Positions 26,401 through 35,451 are shown, counted from the first letter of the stretch. The stretch: DNA of 64,000 bases from Burkholderia pseudomultivorans (GCF_902499075.1 NZ_CABVPP010000040.1:1-64000); one strand, 5' to 3'. Program-made: numbers and translations. Notes: a model not told the origin generated them from the letters alone.

Positions 26401-26712
26401 ATGAAATCGATCCATTCGCTGTCGGTCGCCGTCTGTGCGGCCGCCGCTGCATGCGCGATGAGCGCCTGCACGCAACCGAACACGTATGGCACGACGGGCG
26501 CGCCGCCGCCGCCCCATCAGGGCGGCAACGCGTCGCCGCCGACCGAGACGATGCCGGACGCGAACACGCGCTACGACACGCGTCCGTCGCCGGGCAACAC
26601 GATGCCGCAGCGCTCGACCGGCACGCCGACCGGCGTGCCCGATCCGAACGTCGGCGGCGCGCCGACCAACACGCGCCCGGCGCCCGGCACGCCGCCGCCG
26701 ATGCAGTACTGA
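26401..26712 (+). CDS. Probable lipoprotein, Pro/Thr/Asn-rich
   Basis: This 103-residue protein has a signal sequence (SVAVCAAAAACAMSAC) ending in a lipobox-like MSAC at about residue 22, so lipid modification of that Cys is likely. The mature part is a low-complexity Pro/Gly/Asn/Thr chain with repeated PNxG and PAPGTPPP motifs. It is probably an outer-membrane or periplasmic anchored disordered protein of unknown role. GGAGGTCTCG precedes the ATG. Confidence 0.7.
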   Translation: MKSIHSLSVAVCAAAAACAMSACTQPNTYGTTGAPPPPHQGGNASPPTETMPDANTRYDTRPSPGNTMPQRSTGTPTGVPDPNVGGAPTNTRPAPGTPPPMQY

Positions 26713-26732
26713 CCGGCGCGACGGAGCAACGG

Positions 26733-27242
26733 ATGGCGACGCCGCACGCCCACCTCGAGGACTGGCTACGCGACGCGTATGCGATGGAGCATCACGCGCA
26801 AGCGTTGCTCGACGCGCAGGCGCGTCGCGTCGGCCACTACCCGCTGCTGCAGGACCGGCTGCGACGGCATCGGGACGACACGCTCGGCCAGCAGGCGCTC
26901 GTCGAGGCGTGCCTGCAGCGGCTCGGCACGACGCCGTCGACGATCAAGGATCTCGGCGCGCGCATCGGCGCGTACGGGCAGGTGGCAACCGCGATGTTGT
27001 CGGGCGACGAAGTGGTGAAGGCGACGATGGCCGCGTACGCGTTCGCGCAGGTCGAGATCGCCGCCTATACGGCGTTGATCGCGGCCGCGCGTGCGGCCGG
27101 CGAGGCCGAGATCCACGCGTGCTGCGAGCGCCTGCTGCAGCAGGAGCGCGACATGGCCGCGTGGCTGCTGCGTGAGCTGCCCGACGTGACGACCGCGTTT
27201 CTCGACCGCTCGGCCGTCGACCGGATCGACGCGAAACGCTAG
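26733..27242 (+). CDS. DUF892 (YciE/YciF-like) ferritin-like protein
   Basis: This 169-residue protein is a four-helix bundle of the DUF892 family. LEDWLRDAYAMEHHAQALLDAQARR supplies the first Glu/His metal-type helix, and QVEIAAYTALIAAARAAGEAEIHACCERLLQQERDMAAWL supplies the second pair. Members are induced by osmotic, oxidative or desiccation stress and may bind a di-metal centre. It is the last gene of the operon behind the promoter at 25740. Confidence 0.85.
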   Translation: MATPHAHLEDWLRDAYAMEHHAQALLDAQARRVGHYPLLQDRLRRHRDDTLGQQALVEACLQRLGTTPSTIKDLGARIGAYGQVATAMLSGDEVVKATMAAYAFAQVEIAAYTALIAAARAAGEAEIHACCERLLQQERDMAAWLLRELPDVTTAFLDRSAVDRIDAKR

Positions 27243-27282
27243 CGCGGCGGCGCGCACGCGAATTGCGCCTCCAAACTTGCCG

Positions 27283-27302
27283 CCCGCTTGTAAAAAAGCG
27301 GG
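27283..27302 (+). terminator. Hairpin after the DUF892 gene
   Basis: CCCGCTT (27283-27289) pairs with AAGCGGG (27296-27302) around a GTAAAA loop. It is 41 bases after the DUF892 stop and 66 bases upstream of the rpoN promoter. There is no T-run, so terminator function is tentative; it could also be part of the rpoN control region. Confidence 0.4.
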
Positions 27303-27367
27303 TGCGGAAGGGGCCGAAAGTAGGGCGCGTACGCGCCGAAGCCCCGTCCGGCGGGCGTCTGCGGGAC

Positions 27368-27383
27368 TGGCATGGAAGCTGCA
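27368..27383 (+). promoter_or_regulatory. Sigma-54 promoter candidate in front of rpoN
   Basis: The sequence reads TGGCATGGAAGCTGCA, matching TGGCACG-N4-TTGCW with two transitions. GG at 27369-27370 and GC at 27381-27382 have exact spacing. The expected start is near 27394, 37 bases before the rpoN ATG, giving possible autoregulation. Confidence 0.65.
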
Positions 27384-27430
27384 TAAGTCCGGCATACGAA
27401 TTTCCGCGAACCCATTCAGGAGGACCGCAG

Positions 27431-28858
27431 ATGTCCGTCACGCTTGCGCTCCAGATGCGACAGCATCTGGCACTTACGCCGAGGCTCCAGCAGTCGCTGC
27501 GCCTGCTGCAGTTGTCTTCGCTCGAATTCCAGCAGGAATTGCGGCAGGCGCTCGACACGAACCCTTTTCTTGAAGACGGCCAGGGCGACGACGAGGTCGC
27601 CGCGCCGGACCCGGCGGCCGAAGCCGCCGCGCCCGAGGCCGCGCCCGAGCGCGACGAGGTGCGCCCGGTCGACGGCGAGCTGTCGTACACGGCCGCGCCC
27701 GCGCCGCGCGGCGGCAGCCGGCAGGGCGAAGACGGCGGCGACCTGTCGCCCGGCGAATGGATGGCCGCCGAGCCGTCGCTGCATCAGCACCTGCACGAGG
27801 CGCTGCGGCTCTATCCGCTGAACCGGCGCGATCGCGAAGCGGCGCGCCTCGTGATCGACGCGCTCGACGACGACGGCTACCTGCGTCAGGAGCCCGGCGA
27901 CCTGCTCGGCGCGGCCGATCCGGCGCTGCTGCTGTCCGAGCGCGATCTGTCGGTCGCGCTGCGGCTCGTGCAGATGCTCGACCGGCCCGGCATCGCCGCG
28001 CGCTCGCTGTCCGAGTGCCTGCTGCTGCAGCTCGACGCGATTCCGGCCGGCACGCCGGCGCTGCCCGAGGCGAAGGCGATCGCGCGCGAACATCTCGAAC
28101 GCCTCGCCCGCCGCGAGACCGCCGAGATCCAGCGGCGCATCGGCTGCAACCAGCAGACGCTGCAGGCCGCGTGCGCGCTCGTGCGCGGGCTCGACCCGCG
28201 TCCCGGCAACCACTACGGCAGCACGCGCGGCGACTACGTCGTGCCCGACGTGATCGTGCGTCAGGTGCGCGACGAATGGGTCGTGACGATCAACCCGGCC
28301 GTGCTGCCGCGCGCGCGGCTGCACGAGCGCTATGCGACGCTGTTCGCGCAGTCGAGCGGCGAGCGCGACTCGCCGCTCGGCCAGCAGCTGCAGGAAGCGC
28401 GCTGGCTGATCCGCAACGTGCAGAAGCGCTTCGACACGATCCAGCGCGTCGGCGAATGCATCGTCGCGCGGCAGCGCGACTTCTTCCGCTACGGCGAGAT
28501 CGCGATGAAGCCGCTCGTGCTGCGCGACATCGCGGAGGAGCTCGACCTGCACGAATCGACCGTGTCGCGCGCGACCGGCAACAAGTACATGGCGACGCCG
28601 CACGGCACGTTCGAGTTCAAGCATTTCTTCCCGCGCAAGCTGGAGGCGGCGGGCCGCGGCGTGTGCTCGGCATCGGCCGCGAAGGTGCTGATCCGCGACA
28701 TGATCGCCGCGGAACGGCACACCGATCCGCTGTCGGACGTCGCGCTGACGCAGAACCTCGCCGGCCGCGGCATCCTTCTTGCGCGCCGGACGGTGACCAA
28801 GTATCGGCAGGCGATGAAGATTCCGCCGGCCGAGCTGCGCCGCCGCGACGCCGCATGA
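27431..28858 (+). CDS. rpoN: RNA polymerase sigma-54 factor, stand-alone copy
   Basis: This 475-residue protein is a complete sigma-54. Region I is Gln/Leu-rich (ALQMRQHLALTPRLQQSLRLLQ, residues 7-28). A variable acidic region II follows (about 50-115), then the core-binding region. The HTH lies around residues 360-385 (LRDIAEELDLHESTVSRATGNKYM) and the RpoN box near the C-terminus is ARRTVTKYRQ (canonical ARRTVAKYRE). It recruits core polymerase to -24/-12 promoters and needs an AAA+ activator. The usual chromosomal neighbours of proteobacterial rpoN (lptB upstream, hpf and ptsN downstream) are missing, and stress genes surround it instead. It is therefore probably a second rpoN. It has a sigma-54 promoter candidate of its own. 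Confidence 0.95.
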   Translation: MSVTLALQMRQHLALTPRLQQSLRLLQLSSLEFQQELRQALDTNPFLEDGQGDDEVAAPDPAAEAAAPEAAPERDEVRPVDGELSYTAAPAPRGGSRQGEDGGDLSPGEWMAAEPSLHQHLHEALRLYPLNRRDREAARLVIDALDDDGYLRQEPGDLLGAADPALLLSERDLSVALRLVQMLDRPGIAARSLSECLLLQLDAIPAGTPALPEAKAIAREHLERLARRETAEIQRRIGCNQQTLQAACALVRGLDPRPGNHYGSTRGDYVVPDVIVRQVRDEWVVTINPAVLPRARLHERYATLFAQSSGERDSPLGQQLQEARWLIRNVQKRFDTIQRVGECIVARQRDFFRYGEIAMKPLVLRDIAEELDLHESTVSRATGNKYMATPHGTFEFKHFFPRKLEAAGRGVCSASAAKVLIRDMIAAERHTDPLSDVALTQNLAGRGILLARRTVTKYRQAMKIPPAELRRRDAA

Positions 28859-28880
28859 CGACGCGTGCGGCCGAACCGAT

Positions 28881-28903
28881 CGCGCGCCGCACTGCGGCGC
28901 GCG
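28881..28903 (+). other. Perfect 10-bp hairpin between rpoN and DUF3008 gene
   Basis: CGCGCGCCGC-ACT-GCGGCGCGCG forms a perfect 10-bp stem with a 3-base loop, 23 bases after the rpoN stop. There is no T-run. It could attenuate transcription into the small downstream genes or protect the rpoN mRNA 3' end. Confidence 0.45.
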
Positions 28904-28922
28904 CGAACCCACGGAGCGAACC

Positions 28923-29111
28923 ATGCCAGCGAAATCCCAGGCCCAGCAGCGCGCGGCAGGGGCGGCCCTGTCGGCCAAGCGCGGCCGCACGAAAATGCAG
29001 GACCTGAAACCGCCGTCGAAGTCGATGGCCAAATCGATGAGCGAGAAAGAGCTCGAGAAAATGGCCTCGACGCCGACCCACGGCAAACCCAGGCACAAGC
29101 ACGATTCTTGA
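28923..29111 (+). CDS. DUF3008-family small basic protein
   Basis: This 62-residue, highly basic protein has the DUF3008 pattern: [20 protein letters not shown] at the N-terminus and [26 protein letters not shown] towards the end. The family has unknown function and is often in stress-gene sets. It follows rpoN by 64 bases. Confidence 0.85.
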   Translation: MPAKSQAQQRAAGAALSAKRGRTKMQDLKPPSKSMAKSMSEKELEKMASTPTHGKPRHKHDS

Positions 29112-29157
29112 TCGACGACGATGGGCGTCGACGGTCGCTGTTCCCCAGGAGGAATCC

Positions 29158-29319
29158 ATGCTTCGATACGCACTCATCTTCTTCGTCATCGCGATCATTG
29201 CAGCCGTGTTCGGCTTCGGCGGCATCGCTGCCGGCGCGGCCGAGATCGCGAAGATCCTGTTCTACATCTTCGTCGTGATCTTCCTGGTCACGCTGCTCTT
29301 GGGCGTCGTACGCCGATGA
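29158..29319 (+). CDS. DUF1328 (YtjA-like) small membrane protein
   Basis: This 53-residue protein has two hydrophobic helices ([21 protein letters not shown] and [19 protein letters not shown]) separated by AAGAAEIAK, the DUF1328/UPF0391 pattern. It is predicted in the inner membrane. CAGGAGGAATCC precedes the ATG at 29158, and the stop overlaps the next ATG (ATGA). Function is unknown; homologues are stress-induced in other bacteria. Confidence 0.9.
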   Translation: MLRYALIFFVIAIIAAVFGFGGIAAGAAEIAKILFYIFVVIFLVTLLLGVVRR

Positions 29320-29702
29320 CGGCAGCGTCCGACCGTTCGCAGCGCATCGCCGAAATCGAGCATGCGCTGGCGAACGGCTTTCCGTCGCAGTCGACCGTGG
29401 TCGTCCACGCGGACGACGCGTCGGGACGGTTGACGATCCAGGTGTCGTGGGTGCGCGCGCCGGTCGAGGCCAGCGCGCGCGAGTGGCGGTGTGCGGTCGA
29501 TCTGCGGTTCGAACCCGACGTGATCGCCGGCTACGCCGCGCTCGACGCCGCCGAGCGGCTGCGCGTGCGCACCTATCTGTGCGATCTCGCGCGGCGCGCG
29601 ATCGACGAGAACAAGCCGCGCGTCGAAGATGCGGCGATCGAATGCAGTGCGGCGCTCGACGTGAGCGCCGCCGACATCGGCGACGCGTCGCGCGGGCCGT
29701 GA
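29316..29702 (+). CDS. Hypothetical protein of a duplicated Burkholderia family
   Basis: This 128-residue soluble protein starts at an ATG overlapping the DUF1328 stop. The central segment ([16 protein letters not shown] ... [28 protein letters not shown]) lines up with the protein at 36076 (VATGRITFHAAWAIAP ... DCDTMERYADLDDGARMRVHAML), so the two are paralogues. Their shared features are A-x-GR-x-T, W-x2-AP, YA-x-LD and R-x-RV. It may belong to a DUF3022-type group, but I cannot confirm that. Confidence 0.75.
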   Translation: MTAASDRSQRIAEIEHALANGFPSQSTVVVHADDASGRLTIQVSWVRAPVEASAREWRCAVDLRFEPDVIAGYAALDAAERLRVRTYLCDLARRAIDENKPRVEDAAIECSAALDVSAADIGDASRGP

Positions 29703-29877
29703 CGCTCGTCACGGCGCGCGCCATGCGCGCTCGCGCGCAGCGACGCGTGTCGCGCGTGGCGGTCGCACGACGGGCCGCGTGCCCGCGCGGCGCGCTGTGC
29801 GGCCACGGCTGCACACGCACGCCGCGCGCGCCCCCGCACGCCGCGCGCGTGCGCGGCTGCCCGCAAGGAGGAAAGGC

Positions 29878-30921
29878 ATGGCAGCACGGATGATCTGGAA
29901 AGGCGCGATCAGCTTCGGGCTCGTGCACGTGCCCGTGCAGCTGTTTCCGGCCACGCGCACCGTGAAGCCGTCGTTCCGGCTGCTCGACAAGCGCTCGATG
30001 GACCCGGTCGGCTATCGGCAGATCAACAAGCGCACCGGCAAGGAGGTGTCGCGCGACGACATCGTGCGCGGCTACGAGTACGAGAAGGAGCGCTACGTCG
30101 TGCTGACCGACGACGAGATCCGCGCGGCTAACCCCGAATCGACGCAGACGGTCGACATCCTGACGTTCGTCGATCAGGAGGCCGTGTCGTTTCTCTATCT
30201 CGACACGCCGTACTACCTGGTGCCCGACCGCAAGGGCGAAAAGGTCTACGCGCTGCTGCGCGACGCGCTGAAGGACAGCGGCAAGATCGGCATCGCGCTC
30301 GTCGTGATGCGCGACAAGCAGCATCTCGGCGCGCTGATTCCGGTCGGGCCGCTGCTCGCGCTCGACACGCTGCGCTGGCAGGACGAACTGCGCGGGCTCG
30401 ACGAGCTGTCGACGCCGGTCGAGGATGCGAAGCGCGCCGGTGTCAGCGCGCGCGAGCTCGCGATGGCGAAGAAGCTGATCGACGACATGTCCGGCGAATG
30501 GACGCCCGAGCAGTATCACGACACGTTCCGCGACGACATCCTCGAACTCGTCGAGCGCAAGGTGCGCCAGGGCCGTATCGAGGAAATCGAGGAACGTCCG
30601 GCCGATCGCGGCCACGTGCCGTCGAACGTCGTGGATCTGACCGAGCTGCTCAAGCGCAGCCTGCGCGGCGGCGGCCGCGGCTCGGAGCGCGCGGCCGCGA
30701 ACGAGGACGAACACGACGAGGACGCCGACACGCGCCCGCGCGGCCGCCGCCAGCCGGCCGCCGCGAAGCGCGGTGCAAAGACCGCCGCGAAGACGAGCGC
30801 CAAAACCGCGACGAAAACGGCCGCGAAGCGCACCTCGGCGGCCAAGCCCGGCGACAAGCGCGGCGACGGTGCCGCCGCCGCGAAAAAGACCGCCGCGCGC
30901 AGCAAGAAGCGCGCGGCATGA
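29878..30921 (+). CDS. ku: Ku DNA-end-binding protein
   Basis: This 347-residue bacterial Ku begins ARMIWKGAISFGLVHVPVQLFP, the family signature, and has a complete homodimer core to about residue 255 (YLVPDRKGEKVYALLRDAL, QYHDTFRDDILELVERK). It binds double-strand ends and recruits LigD for non-homologous end joining. The C-terminal ~90 residues are an extended Lys/Ala/Thr-rich tail with AKT repeats, of the kind known in Ku proteins to modulate DNA threading and LigD contact. GCAAGGAGGAAAGGC precedes the start. ligD follows 24 bases later. No convincing sigma-54 site was found in the 175 bases upstream. Confidence 0.96.
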   Translation: MAARMIWKGAISFGLVHVPVQLFPATRTVKPSFRLLDKRSMDPVGYRQINKRTGKEVSRDDIVRGYEYEKERYVVLTDDEIRAANPESTQTVDILTFVDQEAVSFLYLDTPYYLVPDRKGEKVYALLRDALKDSGKIGIALVVMRDKQHLGALIPVGPLLALDTLRWQDELRGLDELSTPVEDAKRAGVSARELAMAKKLIDDMSGEWTPEQYHDTFRDDILELVERKVRQGRIEEIEERPADRGHVPSNVVDLTELLKRSLRGGGRGSERAAANEDEHDEDADTRPRGRRQPAAAKRGAKTAAKTSAKTATKTAAKRTSAAKPGDKRGDGAAAAKKTAARSKKRAA

Positions 30922-30945
30922 CGCCGCGACACGCAAGGTGACACG

Positions 30946-33729
30946 ATGGCCGGCAAGCTCGATCCGTATCGCCGCAAGCGTCATTTCGACGCGACGCCCG
31001 AACCCGAAGGCACGCGCCGCCGCCGCGCGCCGGCCGACGCGCAGCCGGCCGAGCGCGGCCGGCATCCGCTGCGCTACGTGATCCAGGAGCATCATGCGCG
31101 GCGCCTGCATTACGATTTCCGGCTCGAACTCGACGGCACGCTGAAGTCGTGGGCCGTGCCGAAAGGGCCGAGTTTCGATCCGTCGGTCAAGCGGCTCGCG
31201 GTGCACGTCGAGGATCATCCGCTCGAATACGCGTCGTTCGAAGGCGAGATTCCGGCAGGCCATTACGGCGCGGGCTCGGTGATCGTCTGGGACGAGGGCA
31301 CGTGGACGCCCGAGGGCGGGCTCGCGAAGGCGCGCGAAGGCTATCGCGCCGGCAAGCTGAAATTCCGGCTCGACGGCGAGAAGCTGCACGGCGGCTGGGC
31401 GCTCGTGCGTAGCGGCCGCCAGGAAGGGCGGCAGGAGCAGTGGCTGCTGATCAAGGAGCGCGACGACGACGCGCGCAGCGCCGAGGCATACGACGTCGTC
31501 GCGCAGCAGCCCGGCAGCGTGCACGACGGCGCCACGCGCGGGCATGCGACGAACGGGCATGCGCGGGCGCGCCGACGCGGCGAGAAGGCGGCCGGCAAGG
31601 AGCCCGACGCCGAGGCGGACGCCGACACCGACGCCGACGCGCCACGCGCCCGCGCGACGAAAGCGAAACGGCCGCCTGCACTGTCGCGCGTCGAAGGCGC
31701 GGTGCGTGCGCCGCTGCCGGAGCGCATCGCGCCGCAACTCGCGACGCTCGTCGATGCGCCGCCCGCGCACGGCGACTGGCGCTACGAACTGAAGTTCGAC
31801 GGCTACCGGATGCTCGCGCGTATCGCGGGCAAGGGCGCGCGGCGGCGCGTGACGCTGATGACGCGCGAGGGCCGCGACTGGACGCCGAAGCTGCGCGCGC
31901 TGCGCGATGCGCTCGCGGCACTCGAGGTCGACGATGCATGGCTCGACGGCGAAGCGGTCGTGCTCGGCGAGAACGGGCTGCCCGATTTCCAGCTGCTGCA
32001 GAACGCGCTCGGTTCCGGGCAGTCGGATGCGGTCACGCTGTTCGTGTTCGATCTGCCCTATCTGAACGGCTATGACCTGCGCGATGCGCCGCTGACGGCA
32101 CGCCGCGCGCAACTCGAACCGCTGTTCGACGCCGCCGATCCGGCGCGCCTGCGTTTTTCGCCGGATCTCGGCAGCGATGCGGCCGGACTGATCGCCAACG
32201 CGTGCGACACGGGCCTCGAAGGGCTGATCGGCAAGCGCGCGGATGCACGCTACCGCGCGGGACGCTCGCCGGCCTGGATCAAGCTCAAATGCCGGCGCAG
32301 GCAGGAGTTCGTGATCGGCGGCTATACGGAGCCGACCGGTAGCCGCCACGGCTTCGGCGCGCTGCTGCTCGGCGTGCACGAGCCGGCGCCGAACGGCAAG
32401 CGCACGCGCGGCGCGTCGCCGCTGCGCTACGTCGGCCGGGTCGGCACCGGCTTCGACACGCGGATGCTCGACAAGCTCGCGCCGCTGCTGCGCGAGCACG
32501 AACGCGCGTCGTCGCCGTTCGATCCGCCGCCGCAAGGGTGGTCGCGCACGCGCGTCCACTGGGTCGAGCCGACGCTCGTCGCCGAATGCGAATTCGCGGA
32601 ATGGACCGGCGACGGCATCGTGCGGCAGGCCGCGTTCGTGGCGCTGCGCGAGGACAAGCCGGCGTCGCAGATCGTCAGGGAAGTCGCACGCCACCCCACC
32701 ACGGAGAACACGATGGACGAGCGCACGAGCTCATCCGCGCGGCGCGGCCGCGCCGCGGCCGACACGCATGACGGCGGGCAAGATCGCGCGCAACACCGCG
32801 CGCAGGAACGCGCGCCCGCCGCACGCGGCAAGTCGGCGCCCGATCAGGTCGGCCAGGTCCGCATCACGCATCCGGAGCGCGTGCTCGATCGCGAGAGCGG
32901 CACGCGCAAGATCGATCTCGCGCACTACTGGGAACGCGTCGCGCCGTGGGCGTTGCCCGATCTCGCGGGCCGCCCGGTGTCGCTCGTGCGTGCGCCGCAG
33001 GACATCGGCGGCGAGCTGTTTTTCCAGAAGCACGCGGAGCGCCGCGAGATTCCGTTCGTCACGCAGCATCCGGGACTCGACCCCGGACACGGTCCGCTAC
33101 TGTCGATCGACAGCGTCGATGCGCTGATCGGCGCCGCGCAGATGGGCACGATCGAGCTGCATACGTGGAACGCGCACGCGTCGAACATCGAGCGGCCGGA
33201 CCGGATCGTGTTCGACCTCGATCCCGATCCGGCGCTGCCGTGGCGCACGATGATCGAGGCCGCGCAGCTCGTGCGCGGGCTGCTCGACGAGCTGGGCCTC
33301 GTGTCGTTCTGCAAGACGAGCGGCGGCAAGGGGCTGCACGTGGTCGTGCCGATCACGCGGCATTCGGGCTGGGACGAGATGAAGGACTTCTCGCGCGCAG
33401 TCGCGCAGCACATCGCGGGCGCGCTGCCCGACCGCTTCACGGCGACGATGGGGCCGCGTCACCGGCGCGGCAAGATTTTCATCGACTATCTGCGCAACGG
33501 CCGCGGCGCGAGCACGATCGCCGCGTATTCGGTGCGTGCGCGGCCCGGCATGGGCGTGTCGGTGCCGATCGACTGGGACGAAGTGCCGGCCACGACGGGC
33601 GGCGCGCAGTGGACGATCGACACCGTGCACGAACGGCTCGACGCGCTCGAGCGCGATCCGTGGGAAGCGTACGCGGACACGCGCCAGCGCATCACGGCCG
33701 CGATGCGCACGCGCCTCGCCGCGCGCTGA
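30946..33729 (+). CDS. ligD: Multifunctional ATP-dependent DNA ligase D
   Basis: This 927-residue enzyme has domains in the order phosphoesterase, ligase, polymerase. The PE domain (about 40-175) has HHARRLHYDFRLE and LKSWAVPKGPS. The adenylating ligase domain (about 265-560) has catalytic Lys about 282 in YELKFDGYRM. The polymerase/primase domain (about 620-900) has the metal-binding VFDLDPDP motif and FCKTSGGKGLHVVVP. This order is the usual one in Gram-negative LigD, in contrast to Pol-PE-Lig of mycobacteria. Inter-domain linkers are long and low-complexity (Asp/Ala and Arg/Ala rich, about 195-250 and 580-620). With Ku it forms a complete two-protein end-joining system. It ends 6 bases before the convergent antiporter gene. 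Confidence 0.97.
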   Translation: MAGKLDPYRRKRHFDATPEPEGTRRRRAPADAQPAERGRHPLRYVIQEHHARRLHYDFRLELDGTLKSWAVPKGPSFDPSVKRLAVHVEDHPLEYASFEGEIPAGHYGAGSVIVWDEGTWTPEGGLAKAREGYRAGKLKFRLDGEKLHGGWALVRSGRQEGRQEQWLLIKERDDDARSAEAYDVVAQQPGSVHDGATRGHATNGHARARRRGEKAAGKEPDAEADADTDADAPRARATKAKRPPALSRVEGAVRAPLPERIAPQLATLVDAPPAHGDWRYELKFDGYRMLARIAGKGARRRVTLMTREGRDWTPKLRALRDALAALEVDDAWLDGEAVVLGENGLPDFQLLQNALGSGQSDAVTLFVFDLPYLNGYDLRDAPLTARRAQLEPLFDAADPARLRFSPDLGSDAAGLIANACDTGLEGLIGKRADARYRAGRSPAWIKLKCRRRQEFVIGGYTEPTGSRHGFGALLLGVHEPAPNGKRTRGASPLRYVGRVGTGFDTRMLDKLAPLLREHERASSPFDPPPQGWSRTRVHWVEPTLVAECEFAEWTGDGIVRQAAFVALREDKPASQIVREVARHPTTENTMDERTSSSARRGRAAADTHDGGQDRAQHRAQERAPAARGKSAPDQVGQVRITHPERVLDRESGTRKIDLAHYWERVAPWALPDLAGRPVSLVRAPQDIGGELFFQKHAERREIPFVTQHPGLDPGHGPLLSIDSVDALIGAAQMGTIELHTWNAHASNIERPDRIVFDLDPDPALPWRTMIEAAQLVRGLLDELGLVSFCKTSGGKGLHVVVPITRHSGWDEMKDFSRAVAQHIAGALPDRFTATMGPRHRRGKIFIDYLRNGRGASTIAAYSVRARPGMGVSVPIDWDEVPATTGGAQWTIDTVHERLDALERDPWEAYADTRQRITAAMRTRLAAR

Positions 33730-33735
33730 GCGCCG

Positions 33736-35055
33736 TCAATGCCGGCGCTGCCGGCGGTGATACCAGTTCATCAACGGCGTCGCCGAGATGCCGTGCGCGA
33801 CCACCGACGCGGACACCACCGCGAGCACCGGCGCCGAGAGCGGGCGCACGGTATCGGTCGGCCCGTGTTCGAGCGCGAACAGCAGGTAGTAGAACGAGCC
33901 GATGCCGCGGATGCCGAACCAGGCCATCAGCCGCCGCTGCGCGATCGTCGCGCGCGAGCCGGCCAGCGTGAGGCGCACCGCGAGCGGCCGCACGACGACG
34001 AACAGCAGCGCGGCCAGCGCGAGCGCGCGCCACGTGATCAGCGGGCCCGGCAGCGTCGCGAGCACGCTGCCGACCATCGTCATCACGACCGCTTCGGCGA
34101 TGCGTTCGAGTTCGATCGTGAAGCCGAGTACCGATTCGGCCATGAACGCATGGGCCTTGTCCGGATCCTTTTCGGTTGCGACGACGTCGGCCGAGTCGAC
34201 CTGGCCGATCACTTCGCGCGGATCGCGGTCGCCGCTCGCGCGATGCTCGACGCGGCGCATCGCGACGCCGGCCGCGAACGTCGCGATGAAGCCGAACGCA
34301 TGCGCGACTTCCGCGGCGCCGTACGACAGCACGATCAGCGCGAGCGCGAAGAAGCCTTCGAAGCCGAGCGCCTGCGCGTAGCGCATGCGCAGCCAGCCGA
34401 TCGTCTTCGTCGTGATCCAGCCGAGCCCGCCGCCGATCGCCGCTGCGCCGACGATGCCCCAAGCGGTCGCGAGCGCGAACGACAACGACAGCGGCGCCCT
34501 GCCGTGCGTCGCTTCCGGCGCGCCGCAGAGCGCGAGCGCGGCGAGCGCGAACGGCAGCGCGATTCCGTCGTTCATCCCGCCTTCGCCGGACAGCGCGAAG
34601 CGCACGAGGTCGCGATCGCCGGGGTCGTGCACCTGCACGTCGTGCGCGAGCACGGGATCGGTCGGCGCAAGAATCGCCGCGAGCAGCAGCGCGGGCGCCC
34701 AGCCGATGCCGAGCGCGAACACCGCGCAGGCGGCAAGCAGCGGCACGGTGACGATCATCGCGAGCAGCCCGAGCCGGCACGGCACGAGCCACAGCGGATC
34801 GGACAGCGGCACGCGCAGCCGCAGCCCGATCGCGAACAGCGACACGAGCAGCCCGATCTCGACGATCATCCGCAGCAGCGCCGCGTCGTGTTCGATGTCG
34901 ACGTGCAGCAGTCCGGCGCCCGCCGGGCCCAATGCGATGCCGAGCACGAGATAGATCATCGCGGTGCTGCACGGCAGATGACGCAGCGCCGACGTCGCGA
35001 TGCCCATGCCCATCAGCACCGCGCCGGTGATCAGATACCACAGCGTTTCATGCAT
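33736..35055 (-). CDS. CPA1-type cation:proton antiporter
   Basis: This 439-residue protein has about twelve membrane helices and belongs to the monovalent cation:proton antiporter-1 family (Na+/H+ or K+/H+ exchange). Characteristic segments are LLAAILAPTDPVLAHDVQV and SGEGGMNDGIALPFALAAL (the conserved Asn-Asp of electrogenic-type sites), and GIRGIGSFYYLLFAL. There is no C-terminal TrkA domain. The gene lies 40 bases after the DUF3175 gene and is probably transcribed with it, linking ion homeostasis to the stress promoter at 35490. Confidence 0.9.
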   Translation of the reverse strand: MHETLWYLITGAVLMGMGIATSALRHLPCSTAMIYLVLGIALGPAGAGLLHVDIEHDAALLRMIVEIGLLVSLFAIGLRLRVPLSDPLWLVPCRLGLLAMIVTVPLLAACAVFALGIGWAPALLLAAILAPTDPVLAHDVQVHDPGDRDLVRFALSGEGGMNDGIALPFALAALALCGAPEATHGRAPLSLSFALATAWGIVGAAAIGGGLGWITTKTIGWLRMRYAQALGFEGFFALALIVLSYGAAEVAHAFGFIATFAAGVAMRRVEHRASGDRDPREVIGQVDSADVVATEKDPDKAHAFMAESVLGFTIELERIAEAVVMTMVGSVLATLPGPLITWRALALAALLFVVVRPLAVRLTLAGSRATIAQRRLMAWFGIRGIGSFYYLLFALEHGPTDTVRPLSAPVLAVVSASVVAHGISATPLMNWYHRRQRRH

Positions 35056-35094
35056 GCGTGCAGTCCGGAAACGGGAGGCAGGCGCACGCGTGCG

Positions 35095-35451
35095 TCACGG
35101 CTTGCGGCCGAACGCTTCGCGCAGCTTGCGCTTCGCGCGCTCGAGCGTCGTGCGGCGCGTTTTCGGCAGGTTGCGGCCTGCGCGGTTCACGTAGAAGTTC
35201 AGCATCGACATCGCCGACTGGAACGGTGTCGCCTTGCGGCGGCGGCTGCGCTCGGCCGAGCGTTTCAGCGACGCGGCGATCTCGCCCGGATCGTCGGACT
35301 TGAAGATGTCGGGCTCGAGGTCGAGCGCGTCGCTGTCGCGCGTGACGTCGGCCGACCAGCGTTTCGCGTGGCCGCGATCGGTGCTGCGCGCGCGGCCGGC
35401 GCGCCGCGTCAGGCGTTTGCCGCGCGCGTGCGGCGGAGAGGAAGATGGCAT
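35095..35451 (-). CDS. DUF3175-family protein
   Basis: This 118-residue basic protein has a complete DUF3175 domain (HAKRWSADVTRDSDALDLEPDIFKSDDPGEIAASLKRSAERSRRRKATPFQSAMSML and NRAGRNLPKTRRTTLERAKRKLREAFG). An Arg/Ser-rich leader of ~30 residues precedes it. Function unknown. It is first in a unit with the antiporter and has an exact-core sigma-54 promoter candidate about 40 bases upstream. Confidence 0.87.
   Translation of the reverse strand: MPSSSPPHARGKRLTRRAGRARSTDRGHAKRWSADVTRDSDALDLEPDIFKSDDPGEIAASLKRSAERSRRRKATPFQSAMSMLNFYVNRAGRNLPKTRRTTLERAKRKLREAFGRKP

Noticed and set aside
29703-29877. Sigma-54 promoter upstream of ku
   Set aside because: Several GG-N10-GC spacings exist in this very GC-rich stretch but none has the CACG or TTGC character.
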